64,000 bases of DNA from JAPHSX01 sp041554195 (GCA_041554195.1 JBFFMJ010000007.1:128219-192218); one strand, 5' to 3'. Positions 44,502-54,558 are shown, numbered from the stretch's first letter. Notes: generated from the sequence alone by a model not told the origin. Numbers and translations: made by a program.

Positions 44502-47500
44502 TTAGTTATTAATTCCGGGTGGGTTGAGTTGCGCTTCGCGCTCGGGTGTCAGCGGTCTCTCCAGCCAATCGACATCGCCGTCCTCGATCTTGTGAACCAG
44601 AACGAATTCATCACGCTGTGAACCCACGGTGCCGTAGTAGTTAAAGGCATAGGAGAGCTGGGCGTAACCGCCGATCATATTGGTAGGCTTGACCACCACC
44701 TTGGTAACCGAATTAAGAATACCGCCACGCTTGCCGGTGGTGTTGGAACCGGGAACGTTCACGTTCTTCTCCTGGGCGTGGTACATAATCGCCATGCCGT
44801 TTGGCACACGCTGCGAGACCACAACTCGGGCCACGGTGGCACCGTTGGAGTTCACCGCCTCGACCCAGTCGTTATCCTTCAGACCAATGGTTCGCGCCTG
44901 ATCCTCGTTAACCCAAACATAAGGGCCACCGCGGAACAGGGTCAGCATGCGCAGGTTGTCCTGGTAGCTGGAGTGGATACCCCACTTGGAGTGTGGCGTG
45001 ATCCAGTTGAGCATCAGGGTGTTTTTGCCTTCAAGCTTCTTCGACAACTCTGCCGGCAGATTCTTGTGGGCACCGAGGTCCTGCGGCGGACGGTAACAGC
45101 AGAGGCCTTCACCGAAGTCGAGCATCCACTCGTGGTCGAGATAGAAGGATGCACGACCGGTCAGGGTACGGTAGGGAATGTGCTCGTGGATATTGGTGTA
45201 GCCCGCGTTGTAGCTCACCTTCTCCGACTCGATGCCAGACCAGGTTGGCGCGGTAATGATCTTGCGCGGCTGAGCCTGAATATCCCGGTAGCGGATCTTC
45301 TCCTCGTGACGACCCTCGTAGAGATGACTGTGGTCGATACCGGTCTTCTTCGACAGGGCGGTCCACGACTTGTGTGCCACCTCGCCGTTGGTTTCGGGGG
45401 CCATCTGCAATACGGTATCGCAGACCGCGATATCCTCTTCCAGTGATGGACGACCTTTGGAGATACCCTCCTCGGTGATCACACCGTTGAGCACACCCAG
45501 CTGCTCAATCTCCAGATCGGTATTCCAGTCCAGACCCTTGATGTTGTTGCCCAGCTTGTTCATTAGCGGGCCAACAGAGCAGTACTTCTTGTAGGTATTG
45601 GGGTAGTCGCGTTCAACCACTTTAAACAGTGGCGCGGTCTTGCCGGGAATGAGGTCGCACTCACCGCGCTTCCAGTCCTTCACCTCACCGAAGGGCTGCC
45701 CCATCGCCATCGGGGTGTCGTGCTGCAGCGGCAGTGAGACCACATCTTTCATCGTACCCAGACTGGTCTCGGCGATCTCGGAGAACTTCTTCGCGATGCG
45801 CTTAAAGATCTGCCAGTCCGACTTCGACTCGAAGGCCGGGTCGATGGCGGCATCCAGCGGGTGAATGAAGGGGTGCATGTCGGTGGTATTCAAATCCGAC
45901 TTCTCATACCAGGTGGCGGTCGGCAGAATAATATCCGAGTAGGCACCGGTAGAGTTGAGGCGGAAGTTGATGTCCACCATCAGGTCGAGCTTGCCCGCCG
46001 GGGAGTCCTCACGCCACTTGATCTCTTTGGAGTTGGCCCCCTCGGTGCCCTCCTGCATGACGCCGTTCTGCGCGCCCAGCAGGTGCTTGAGGAAGTACTC
46101 ATGGCCCTTGGCCGAACAACCGATAAGGTTGGCGCGCCAGACGAAGAGGTTACGCGGGAAGTTCTCCTCGGCATCGATATCCTCCGAGGCGAAGGCAAAA
46201 TCGCCGCTCTTCAACTTATCTGCCATGTATTGTGAAATACCAGCCTCGTCAGTGGCACCGGCAGCCTCGGCATCCTTAACGATGTCGATGGGGTTTTTAT
46301 TAAAGTGCGGTGCCGATGGCAACCAGCCCAGACGCTGCGAGACGACGTTGTAGTCGGCCAGCATGTGGCCCTTGTACTTACCCTTGGCGGTCGGTGAAAG
46401 AATGCTATCGGCATCCACCTTCTCATAACGCCACTGGTCGGTATGGAAATACCAGTAGGTGGTGGAGTTCATGTGACGCGGTGGACGATGCCAGTCCAGC
46501 GCAAAGGCCACGGGGGCCCAACCGGCCTGCGGACGCAGCTTCTCCTGACCGACATAGTGGGCCCAACCGCCACCTGACTGACCGACACAGCCGCAGAAGT
46601 GCAGGATGTTCATAATGCTGCGGTAGGCCAGGTCGTTGTGATACCAGTGGTTGATCGCCGCACCCATGATGACCATCGACTTACCCTTGGTCTTGGAGGC
46701 GTTCTCGGCAAACTCACGACCGGTGCGCTCCAGATCAGCGGCCTTGATGCCGGTGATCTTCTCGCCCCACGCCGGGGTATAGGGAACGTTGACATCGTCG
46801 TAACTTTTTGCGGTGTTATCACCGAGGCCACGGTCGATACCGTACTGGGCGATGGTCATATCAAACACCGAGGTCACCAGCGTCTCGCTGCCGTTGATCA
46901 TGACTTTGCGCACCGGGATGCTGCGCATCAGCAGATTATCTTCATCGGGAGCAAAGTGCGGGAAGGCGACGGTAACGACGTCATCCTTATTATCGATGCA
47001 GGAGAGTTCAGCATCGATATCGGACTGGTCCGCTGAGTTCTTCTGCAGGGTATTCCACTTGCCCTCTTCGCCCCAGCGGAACCCTAGCGAGCCGTTGGGC
47101 ACGACAAAGGCTTTTGCCTTACTGTCGAAGACCACGGTCTTCCACTCGGGGTTATTGCTCTCGCCCATATTGTTGTCGAAGTCAGAGGCACGTATGAAGC
47201 GATCGGAGACGTAGTGATCGCCATCCTTACGCAACATCACCTGCATCGGCATATCGGTGTAGGTCTTCACATAGTCGGTGAAGTAGGGATCCTGCTTTTT
47301 AATATGGAATTCGGTGAGTGCCACATGCCCCATGGTCATAAAGGCGGCAGCATCGGTACCCTGACGTACCGGCATCCACAGGTCGGCGAACTTTACAAAC
47401 TCGGCGTAGTCCGGTGCCATCGATACGATCTTGGTACCGTTGTAACGCGACTCGATCGCAAAGTGCGCATCGGGGGTACGGGTCATCGGCAGGTTGGCGC

Positions 47501-48260
47501 CGCAGATGATGATGTACTTGGAGTTGTACCAGTCGGCCGCTTCCGGCACGTCGGTCTGCTCACCCCAAACCTGAGGGGATGCAGCGGGCAGATCGCAATA
47601 CCAGTCGTAGAACGAACCGCAGGCACCACCAATCAAGGAGAGGTAACGCGAACCGGCGGCGTAGCTGATCATCGACATTGCAGGGATGGGGGAGAAACCG
47701 TAGATACGATCCGGTCCCCACTTCTTGATGGTGTAGGCGTTGGCCGCCGCGATCATCTCGGTAACTTCATCCCAGTGGGTGCGAACAAAACCACCCAGAC
47801 CGCGTACCGCGGTATAACTCTTGCGTTTTTCCGGGTTGGCCTGAATCGCCGCCCAGGCATCGACCGGGTCTTTACCGGAAGCGCGTTCCTGACGATAGAG
47901 GTCTACCAGACGACCACGCACCAGTGGATATTTAATGCGGTGAGGACTGTAGAGATACCAGGAGAAACTTGCACCACGCTGACAACCCCGCGGCTCATGG
48001 TTTGGAAGATCTTCACGAGTACGTGGGTAATCAGTCTGCTGCATTTCAAACGCAACAAGACCGTTCTTGACGTGAATTTTCCAGCTACAACCACCGGTAC
48101 AGTTTACGCCGTGGGTGGAACGTACCACCTTGTCGAAACGCCAGCGATTACGGTAGGTCTCCTCCCATTGGCGGTCATCGGTGGTAGCGATGCCATGCCC
48201 GTCCGAAAACGTCTCCGAACTTTTTGAAAAGAATTTCAACCTATCAAGAAAGTGACTCAT
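44502..48260 (-). CDS. narG: respiratory nitrate reductase alpha subunit
   Basis: A 1252-residue molybdoenzyme (E. coli: 1247) that reduces nitrate to nitrite on the cytoplasmic face. I use ATG 48258-48260 (MSHFLDRLKFFSK), preceded by AGGAG. The FS0 iron-sulfur motif with His as first ligand is HGVNCTGGCSWKIHVKNGLV, and the molybdenum-ligand Asp lies in the segment ICGANLPMTRTPDAHFAIES. There is no Tat signal beyond the short N-terminus, as for membrane-bound Nar enzymes. It is the first structural gene after narK1-narK2. Confidence 0.97.
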   Translation of the reverse strand: MSHFLDRLKFFSKSSETFSDGHGIATTDDRQWEETYRNRWRFDKVVRSTHGVNCTGGCSWKIHVKNGLVAFEMQQTDYPRTREDLPNHEPRGCQRGASFSWYLYSPHRIKYPLVRGRLVDLYRQERASGKDPVDAWAAIQANPEKRKSYTAVRGLGGFVRTHWDEVTEMIAAANAYTIKKWGPDRIYGFSPIPAMSMISYAAGSRYLSLIGGACGSFYDWYCDLPAASPQVWGEQTDVPEAADWYNSKYIIICGANLPMTRTPDAHFAIESRYNGTKIVSMAPDYAEFVKFADLWMPVRQGTDAAAFMTMGHVALTEFHIKKQDPYFTDYVKTYTDMPMQVMLRKDGDHYVSDRFIRASDFDNNMGESNNPEWKTVVFDSKAKAFVVPNGSLGFRWGEEGKWNTLQKNSADQSDIDAELSCIDNKDDVVTVAFPHFAPDEDNLLMRSIPVRKVMINGSETLVTSVFDMTIAQYGIDRGLGDNTAKSYDDVNVPYTPAWGEKITGIKAADLERTGREFAENASKTKGKSMVIMGAAINHWYHNDLAYRSIMNILHFCGCVGQSGGGWAHYVGQEKLRPQAGWAPVAFALDWHRPPRHMNSTTYWYFHTDQWRYEKVDADSILSPTAKGKYKGHMLADYNVVSQRLGWLPSAPHFNKNPIDIVKDAEAAGATDEAGISQYMADKLKSGDFAFASEDIDAEENFPRNLFVWRANLIGCSAKGHEYFLKHLLGAQNGVMQEGTEGANSKEIKWREDSPAGKLDLMVDINFRLNSTGAYSDIILPTATWYEKSDLNTTDMHPFIHPLDAAIDPAFESKSDWQIFKRIAKKFSEIAETSLGTMKDVVSLPLQHDTPMAMGQPFGEVKDWKRGECDLIPGKTAPLFKVVERDYPNTYKKYCSVGPLMNKLGNNIKGLDWNTDLEIEQLGVLNGVITEEGISKGRPSLEEDIAVCDTVLQMAPETNGEVAHKSWTALSKKTGIDHSHLYEGRHEEKIRYRDIQAQPRKIITAPTWSGIESEKVSYNAGYTNIHEHIPYRTLTGRASFYLDHEWMLDFGEGLCCYRPPQDLGAHKNLPAELSKKLEGKNTLMLNWITPHSKWGIHSSYQDNLRMLTLFRGGPYVWVNEDQARTIGLKDNDWVEAVNSNGATVARVVVSQRVPNGMAIMYHAQEKNVNVPGSNTTGKRGGILNSVTKVVVKPTNMIGGYAQLSYAFNYYGTVGSQRDEFVLVHKIEDGDVDWLERPLTPEREAQLNPPGINN

Positions 48261-48278
48261 TATGCTTTCTCCTACCAA

Positions 48279-48296
48279 CCTGCCCTTACGGGCAGG
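48279..48296 (-). other. hairpin in the narG leader
   Basis: CCTGCCC (48279-48285) pairs with GGGCAGG (48290-48296) around a 4-base loop, 18 bases before the narG ATG. No T-run follows on the minus strand, so it is more likely an mRNA-stability or processing structure than a terminator. Confidence 0.45.
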
Positions 48297-48344
48297 AAAT
48301 AAAAAGAGTGGGTTCACCTTGGGGGTAATCAGTCATATCGGCGA

Positions 48345-48358
48345 TTGATATAAACCCA
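48345..48358 (-). promoter_or_regulatory. weak FNR-like box upstream of narG
   Basis: TTGAT-ATAA-ACCCA matches 8 of 10 bases of the FNR consensus TTGAT-N4-ATCAA: one half site is perfect, the other has two mismatches. It lies about 91 bases before the narG ATG, in the 132-base gap after narK2. The match is by eye and could be chance. Confidence 0.3.
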
Positions 48359-48392
48359 CTCAAACCTTTTAAAGAATTTGATACCTAGCGTA

Positions 48393-50003
48393 TCAGGGAT
48401 TCTTGAATTCAGCCTTTGGGCCAAGGTAGTACCACCAGTTGAGTATCAGGCATACCGCGTAGAACACCGCGAAGCCGTAAAGCGCATTCTCAGGGGTGGT
48501 GGCCTTGATCTGCTCACCGAAGATCTTCGGGATAAGGAAGGCACCGTAAGCCGCTACCGCCGAGGTCCAACCGAGGGCGGGGCCTGCCTGCTCCTTGGGG
48601 AAGATCATGGCGATGGTACGGAAGGTGGAACCGTTACCAATACCGGTGGCGGCGAACAGCAACAGGAAGAGGATGAAGAAGGGTACAAAGAACTCTTCCG
48701 GGGTAGCCGAGGCATAGGCTGCTTTAAGATAATGCGCAACACCGAGGGCGCTACCGATCATCACAACAGCGACAATACCGGTCACCTTGGCACCACCCAT
48801 CTTGTCGGAGATCCAGCCACCGACAGGACGAATCAGCGCGCCGATGAATGGACCCATCCAGGCGTACATCAGGGCCGAAGGACCGTTGGGGTTCTTGGTG
48901 CTGTGGGTCAGTTGCATCACCCCATCGACCATCTCGGGCAGATGCTGGAAACCAAACACCACCTTAATCGCCAGGGCGAAACCGGCGGAGTAACCGATGA
49001 AGCTACCAAAGGTCATGGTGTAGATGATGCTCATTACCCAGGTGTGCTTGTTACTGAAGATCTTGAACTGACGTTGCAGGTTCGGCTTGATATCACCGGG
49101 GATCAACTTCATCAACATGACGGTAGAGAAGAGGATACCGGCAATCACCGGCCACTTGGCCCAGCCCGGCGCACCCAGTCCCATTGGCAGGATGATGTAG
49201 AGACCAATCGCGGCGGTGAAGAAACCGATTAGCAACATACCAGAAATCTTTGCCATCGCCCCGAGAGGTGAACCGATATGCGGTGAAACCTCTTCGGTAC
49301 GCAGGTTGTTCATGCCAAACCAGCCGGCAAAGGCAAGCGGCACCAGGAACAGCAACCAGACGAAACCGGCGTTGTGGATATAGGTCTCGGTCCCGGCGGG
49401 GATCTTACCGATAAGGGTACCGGAGGTGTTCTGCAGGATCATGGCATCACCACCGAAGATACCCATGGTCATTACCAGTGGTACCAGGATCTGCATGGTG
49501 GTTACACCCGCATTGCCCAGACCGGCGTTCAGACCCAGCGCCAGACCCTGCATCCGCTTCGGGTAGAAGAAGCTGATGTTGGACATGGAGGAGGCGAAGT
49601 TACCGCCACCAAAACCGGAAAGGAAGGCCAGGGCCTGGAACACCCACAGCGGGGTATCCTTGTCCTGCAAGGCGATACCGGCACCAATGGCCGGTATCAT
49701 TAACAGCGCCGTGGTAAAGAAGATGGTATTTCGACCACCGGCGATACGAATAAAGAAGCTGCTGGGAATACGTAGCGTGGCACCGGTTAGACCAGCGATG
49801 GCCGCCAGGGTAAACAGCTCAGCCTTTTCAAACGGGAAGCCCAGATTCAGCATCTGTACCGTGATAATCCCCCAGTAGAGCCACACCGCGAAACCGCATA
49901 GCAGGCTGGGGATGGAGATCCAGAGATTACGACTGGCAATATGCTTGCCCTTCGACTCCCAGAATCCCTCATCTTCTACATTCCACTCTTTTATATCTGA
50001 CAT
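48393..50003 (-). CDS. narK2: NarK2-type nitrate/nitrite MFS transporter
   Basis: A 536-residue major-facilitator protein with about 12 membrane helices. Family signatures are seen: an arginine near the substrate site in LTGATLRIPSSFFIR, and the glycine-rich segment GFGGGNFASSMSNISFFYPK. It is probably the nitrite-exporting, nitrate-exchanging partner in a K1-K2 pair. That role is inferred from its position next to narG, as in narK1K2GHJI loci. Shine-Dalgarno GAGGG precedes the ATG. Confidence 0.88.
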   Translation of the reverse strand: MSDIKEWNVEDEGFWESKGKHIASRNLWISIPSLLCGFAVWLYWGIITVQMLNLGFPFEKAELFTLAAIAGLTGATLRIPSSFFIRIAGGRNTIFFTTALLMIPAIGAGIALQDKDTPLWVFQALAFLSGFGGGNFASSMSNISFFYPKRMQGLALGLNAGLGNAGVTTMQILVPLVMTMGIFGGDAMILQNTSGTLIGKIPAGTETYIHNAGFVWLLFLVPLAFAGWFGMNNLRTEEVSPHIGSPLGAMAKISGMLLIGFFTAAIGLYIILPMGLGAPGWAKWPVIAGILFSTVMLMKLIPGDIKPNLQRQFKIFSNKHTWVMSIIYTMTFGSFIGYSAGFALAIKVVFGFQHLPEMVDGVMQLTHSTKNPNGPSALMYAWMGPFIGALIRPVGGWISDKMGGAKVTGIVAVVMIGSALGVAHYLKAAYASATPEEFFVPFFILFLLLFAATGIGNGSTFRTIAMIFPKEQAGPALGWTSAVAAYGAFLIPKIFGEQIKATTPENALYGFAVFYAVCLILNWWYYLGPKAEFKNP

Positions 50004-50069
50004 TGTTGCACCCTCATTGTTGGTGGCATTGATATTGTCGTATCAAATTTGTTACAGAAGCGCTGTGCG

Positions 50070-51335
50070 TTACTCCAGCGTATCCAGCGGTTCAAATTGT
50101 TTGTGTCGTGCCTTGTCACGTGCACGCTCGCCAGAGAGCTGCATCCACATAATCGACACCAGGGTAATGCCGAACAGCAGCATGAAGGCCGTAGAGGCGA
50201 CACCGGTTTTATCCAGCATGTAGCCGAAAAGAATCGGCAGGGTGAAACCGCCCATACCGCCAGCCAGACCAACGACACCCGACATCGTACCGATCTTGTC
50301 CGGGTACTCATCGGAGAGGTACTTAAAGACCGAGGCCTTACCAAAACCCCAGGCGATACCGACCACAAACAGCAGCGCGGTAAAGACATACTCATTCACC
50401 CCAAGATTCATCGTGATGGGGTCGCCGCTACGGGTCATGATAGAGATATCGGTCTCCGGGTAGGACATAAAGAACAGCGCGAGCAGTGAGGTCCACATTA
50501 CCCAGTAGGTCACCTGATGGGCACCGAACTTATCTGACAGCCAGCCACCCAGTGCACGAATGATCCCTGAGGGCAGCACAAAGATGGCCGCCAGCAGTGC
50601 CGCCTCCTGTATACCGTGACCGTAGGTACCCATGTAGTACTTGGTCATCCACAGTGAGAGCGCGACAAAACCACCGAACACCAGCGAGTAGTACTGGCAG
50701 TACTTCCACACCACCGGGTCTTTCAGCATGCGCAGCTGATCCATCATCGTTACCGAGGACTCCACCTTGTGGCTCTCATCGGAGTAGGTAAACATCCAGA
50801 ACAGGGCAACGACAACCGTCATTGCGATGGCATAGATAATCGGCACATATTCCCAACCCCATGCCACTACAATGGAGGGGGCAACAAACTTGGTGAGTGC
50901 CGCACCGGCATTACCGGCACCGAAGATACCCATGGCAAAACCGGCGGTCTCCTTGGTGAACCAACGCGAGGTATAGGCGATACCCACAGAGAAAGAGGCA
51001 CCCGCAACACCGACGAACAGACCCAGCACCAGGAACTGCCAGTATTCGGTCGCCTTGGAGATCAGGAACAGGGGGATAATGATCGAGGTCATCAACCAGA
51101 AGTAGACTGGTCGCCCACCGAATTTATCGGTCATCATGCCGAGCGGCAGTCGCAGTATCGAGCCGGTCAGGATGGGGGTCGCGGCCAACAGACCAAACTG
51201 GGTATCAGAGAGATTTAACCCCGTCTTGATCGGAATGCCGATAACAGAAAACATGACCCAAACCGCAAAGCAGGCGGTAAAGCCCACCGTGTTCATGGTC
51301 AATACCGAGAGTTGTTGATGTCGATAACTTGGCAT
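50070..51335 (-). CDS. narK1: NarK1-type nitrate MFS transporter
   Basis: A 421-residue transporter with about 12 membrane helices and the arginine segment GSILRLPLGMMTDKFGG. The short length matches NarK1-type nitrate/proton symporters. I start at ATG 51333-51335 (MPSYRHQQLSVL), which has GGGGAGG in front; the track-like extension of nine residues is not needed. It is the first gene of the minus-strand nar cluster, divergent from narX across a 327-base gap. Confidence 0.88.
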   Translation of the reverse strand: MPSYRHQQLSVLTMNTVGFTACFAVWVMFSVIGIPIKTGLNLSDTQFGLLAATPILTGSILRLPLGMMTDKFGGRPVYFWLMTSIIIPLFLISKATEYWQFLVLGLFVGVAGASFSVGIAYTSRWFTKETAGFAMGIFGAGNAGAALTKFVAPSIVVAWGWEYVPIIYAIAMTVVVALFWMFTYSDESHKVESSVTMMDQLRMLKDPVVWKYCQYYSLVFGGFVALSLWMTKYYMGTYGHGIQEAALLAAIFVLPSGIIRALGGWLSDKFGAHQVTYWVMWTSLLALFFMSYPETDISIMTRSGDPITMNLGVNEYVFTALLFVVGIAWGFGKASVFKYLSDEYPDKIGTMSGVVGLAGGMGGFTLPILFGYMLDKTGVASTAFMLLFGITLVSIMWMQLSGERARDKARHKQFEPLDTLE

Positions 51336-51662
51336 AGCCAGTACCTCCCCTCTTATTTTCAATGGTTACCCAAAAGGTAAAATTGGGCTCAGTCGAGAAT
51401 CGCCGTGATATCGACTTATCCGCAGTCTAATCACCCCCTCAACCCCACAACAAGGCACTCTATGCTTTATCAATTTGCTCGGAATACCACCGAAGAGGTA
51501 GCGGAGTATTTCTCTGCAAGCCATTGAAACTACTAATAAAGGCATCAATAGAGGCAGTGCCACCATATAGCGCTTTTTGCACTGAATCATTTTAGGGGTA
51601 CTACGAGAAAGACACTTTTCAGGCTGTCGTAAATGGAGGGGGGACAGGCTAGAATCTAAGCC
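51336..51662. promoter_or_regulatory. narK1/narX intergenic control region
   Basis: This 327-base divergent gap holds no convincing gene. It contains NarL-type heptamers: AGAGGTA (51494-51500) pairs with TACCACC (51485-51491) in a 7-2-7 layout, and AGGGGTA lies at 51594-51600. An inverted TTACC-N5-GGTAA is at 51367-51381. Half FNR sites ATCAA occur at 51469 and 51544. It probably drives narXL and the nar operon. Confidence 0.55.
51485..51500. promoter_or_regulatory. NarL-like 7-2-7 inverted heptamer site
   Basis: TACCACC-GA-AGAGGTA: the right arm is a full match to the reverse of TACYYMT, the left arm has two mismatches. The spacing and inverted orientation match the preferred binding layout of NarL/NarP. 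It lies about 150 bases upstream of the narK1 start. Confidence 0.5.
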
Positions 51663-53606
51663 ATGGTAAAGCTGTTTGAAAAATCACTATTAATTCGACT
51701 CGGTCTGGCGATGTCGACCATCACCGCCCTCGCCTTTCTCGGCATGCTCAGCTCCGTCTTTATCGCCGAGACCTCCGAAGGACAGGCCGCCGCCATCAAC
51801 CAGGCCGGCACCCTGCGCATGCAGTCCTACCGCATTGCCAGCGCCCTCGCCCACTACACCGGCGATCAGGATGTGCCCAACCTTAAGCGCGCAGCGGCGC
51901 TGGTCGACGAGTTCGATCAGCGTCTGCACAGCCACCGCCTTACCGGGGTGCTCCCCAAGGCCGCTGACCACCAGCTGCTTACCACCTACAACAGGGTAAA
52001 ACAGCAGTGGGACCAGCAGATTCACCCCATGCTGGATACCTACATCACGCTCACCGGCGACAACACCCAGTCTTCGGAGAACCTGAGGGCCGTGGATGGG
52101 CTGCGCAGCAACTACCTGGAGGCCGTCGATCCCTTTGTTGCCAATATCGACGACATGGTGCAGGTGCTGGAGCTGGAGGCCGAGGACAATATTCAGCAGC
52201 TCCGTCTGATTCAGGTGGCCTCGCTGTTTCTCACCATTCTGGTGGTCCTCATCACCATGTACCTGATGAACACCAATGTGCTGACACCATTACGCGACCT
52301 GCTGGCCTGTGCCAGTGCGGTACGGCGCGGCGACTTCTCACGTCGCAGCCGTTTTCAAAGTGAGGATGAGCTGGGGCAGCTCGCCTATACCTTCAATCTA
52401 ATGGCCGAAGATCTCTCTAAAATCTATAACGACCTGGAGGATCGGGTACGAGAGAAAACGGTCGACCTGCAACACCGCAACCAGTCTCTTGAGCTGCTCT
52501 ATAAAACCACCCAGCGCCTTAGTACGATGCCGCTGGAACACACCGTCTATGAAGAGTTGCTGGAAGATGTCAGAACACTGGTCGGCACTGGGCCTGGCAC
52601 TATCTGCCTGGGAGAGAGCGGCAGCACTCAGGCCTTTCAACTGGCCTCCACTCGCCCCGATTTTTTTGACAAGCCCGACATCTGCAATCCCCCCAACTGC
52701 GAGGCCTGCTTCGATGGCAAAGAATCCCACTCCATTGAAGTGGTACGTGATGTTAATGACACGCTACGGGTCTTCTCCACGCCGATCATGGATAAGGAAA
52801 AACAATACGGCGTACTGTTAGTCGAGATCCCCGAGGGACAAGCCCTGGAAGCATGGCAGCAACAGCTGCTGGAGACCGTCGGCAGTCACATCGCCATCGC
52901 GCTCAATATCGCCAAGCGCCACTCTCAGGATCGCATGCTGGCACTGCTGGAGGAGCGCGGCGTGATCGCCCGTGAACTGCACGACTCACTGGCACAATCA
53001 CTCTCCTACCTGAAGATACAGGTGACGCGACTCGAAGCCATCATCATGCAGCCTGACAACAGCCAAAAGGTGCTGCAAATCACCTCCGAACTGCGCGAAG
53101 GACTGAACAGCGCCTACCGCCAGCTACGTGAACTGCTCACCACCTTTCGTCTGCGCATGGACGAGGCGGGGCTCAACGCCGCGCTGGAAAAGACAGTGCA
53201 GGAATTTAGTGAGCGCAGCCAGACCGATATCCAGCTGGATAATCGCCTCGGCAACTGCAAACTCACACCTAACGCCGAAATACATGTTATACAAGTGGTG
53301 CGTGAAGCACTCTCCAATGTGCTGCGCCACTCACAGGCAGAACATGCCGTGGTCTCTGCCGAATACAGCCTTGATGGCGACGTCATCGTTGCCATTGATG
53401 ATGACGGCATCGGCCTGCCCGAAGAGACCAAACGCCAACACCACTATGGCCTGAGTATCATGAAAGAGCGGGCACATGGTGTTTCCGGCGCCCTCTGTTT
53501 ACTCCCCTCCGAGATGGGCGGGACTCGCGTAGAACTTACCTTTAGTGCCGCAGGTAAATGGCAGTGTAAAGATACTTCAGCAGCCACTCCCCAGGGGGAA
53601 CTATGA
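51663..53606 (+). CDS. narX: nitrate/nitrite sensor histidine kinase NarX
   Basis: A 647-residue kinase. The N-terminal membrane helix (about 13-33) is followed by the periplasmic nitrate-binding P-box INQAGTLRMQSYRIA at residues 45-59. A second helix is at about 180-200, then HAMP (about 205-255) and a GAF-like domain (about 275-415). The GAF holds a cysteine cluster (CNPPNCEACFDG). The phosphoacceptor is in ARELHDSLAQSLSYLK near residue 440 (HisKA_3 type), followed by an ATPase domain with DDDGIGLPEE. Its stop overlaps the narL start. Confidence 0.95.
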   Translation: MVKLFEKSLLIRLGLAMSTITALAFLGMLSSVFIAETSEGQAAAINQAGTLRMQSYRIASALAHYTGDQDVPNLKRAAALVDEFDQRLHSHRLTGVLPKAADHQLLTTYNRVKQQWDQQIHPMLDTYITLTGDNTQSSENLRAVDGLRSNYLEAVDPFVANIDDMVQVLELEAEDNIQQLRLIQVASLFLTILVVLITMYLMNTNVLTPLRDLLACASAVRRGDFSRRSRFQSEDELGQLAYTFNLMAEDLSKIYNDLEDRVREKTVDLQHRNQSLELLYKTTQRLSTMPLEHTVYEELLEDVRTLVGTGPGTICLGESGSTQAFQLASTRPDFFDKPDICNPPNCEACFDGKESHSIEVVRDVNDTLRVFSTPIMDKEKQYGVLLVEIPEGQALEAWQQQLLETVGSHIAIALNIAKRHSQDRMLALLEERGVIARELHDSLAQSLSYLKIQVTRLEAIIMQPDNSQKVLQITSELREGLNSAYRQLRELLTTFRLRMDEAGLNAALEKTVQEFSERSQTDIQLDNRLGNCKLTPNAEIHVIQVVREALSNVLRHSQAEHAVVSAEYSLDGDVIVAIDDDGIGLPEETKRQHHYGLSIMKERAHGVSGALCLLPSEMGGTRVELTFSAAGKWQCKDTSAATPQGEL

Positions 53607-54271
53607 ATAGTGCAGTCACCACCGTAATCGCCATTGACGACCATCCACTGTTTCGTAAAGGGGTCTCCGACCTCATTGACATGGAGGCCTGTCTGTCGAT
53701 AGTCGGTGAGGCCGCCAGCGGCGAAGAGGGACTGGCGCTTGCCACAGAATTAAATCCTGATCTCATCCTGCTCGATCTCAATATGAAAGGGATGGACGGC
53801 ATCGCCACCCTGAAGGCGATCAAAGAGACCGAACTCGATGCACGTGTCGTCATGCTCACCGTCTCCGACCACGAAGAAGATGTGGTTGCCGCACTGCGTG
53901 CCGGTGCCGACGGCTACCTGCTAAAGGATATGGAACCGGAAGATACTCTGAATTACCTGCGACAGGCCGCCGCAGGCAAGATGGTGATTAGCGAACGCCT
54001 TACCGCACTGCTGGCCCACGCCCTACGCCACGAAGCCAACCACCCCAGCGACCTCAACCAGGCCGGACTCACCGCCCGTGAAGATCAGATTTTAAAACTC
54101 ATCGCCCAGGGTTTGAGTAACAAAATGATCGCACGCAAACTCGACATCACCGAGGGCACAGTGAAGGTGCACGTTAAACACCTGTTGAAAAAACTCAACT
54201 TACGATCACGTGTAGAGGTTGCGGTATGGGCGGTCAATAACGACCCGTCTCTGTCGAAACGTTGGACGTAA
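53603..54271 (+). CDS. narL: nitrate/nitrite response regulator NarL
   Basis: A 222-residue regulator with receiver domain (1-125; Asp in LILLDLNMKGMDG) and LuxR-type helix-turn-helix (about 155-215; LTAREDQILKLIAQGLSNKM). It is the partner of narX, coupled by an ATGA overlap. It probably binds the heptamers in the gap before narK1 to activate the nitrate transporters and reductase. Confidence 0.95.
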   Translation: MNSAVTTVIAIDDHPLFRKGVSDLIDMEACLSIVGEAASGEEGLALATELNPDLILLDLNMKGMDGIATLKAIKETELDARVVMLTVSDHEEDVVAALRAGADGYLLKDMEPEDTLNYLRQAAAGKMVISERLTALLAHALRHEANHPSDLNQAGLTAREDQILKLIAQGLSNKMIARKLDITEGTVKVHVKHLLKKLNLRSRVEVAVWAVNNDPSLSKRWT

Positions 54272-54558
54272 TTTTTCGCTGTTCTACCATAGGGTCATTC
54301 GTGGTTGATAATAACGCGCTGTGGCAGAAAACGCAGACTTGTATTGTTTTAGGTAGAAAACGGCCAGGAGCGTAAATTTAGAGGGTCAATGTCTGACCAC
54401 GGCTCTCGACTTATAACCTGCCTTCCACCTCTCCTGAAATAGGCATACTGTCCCTGGAATTGTCCCAAAAAAGATCCGAATAATTATTGTTAGTCATAAT
54501 AGAATGGGGGATATTAAATAAGGAAGAGAACGTATTAGTTGAAACTAATCCTGAAACG

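Noticed and set aside
47214..48227. 337-codon open frame on the plus strand inside narG
   Set aside because: Antisense to the well-supported narG gene; no protein features of its own.
48378..49232. 284-codon open frame on the plus strand inside narK2
   Set aside because: Antisense to a complete MFS transporter gene; highly charged low-complexity translation.
51460..51548. FNR boxes in the narK1/narX gap
   Set aside because: Only half sites (ATCAA at 51469 and 51544) were found; the other halves do not match, so I do not call a site.
51366..51590. 74-codon frame in the narK1/narX gap
   Set aside because: Lies across the likely control region; no recognisable features and no good ribosome-binding site.
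52681..52730. Cysteine cluster in the NarX GAF region as a novelty
   Set aside because: A cysteine cluster in the central module is a known feature of NarX/NarQ-type sensors, so it is annotated but not counted as unusual.
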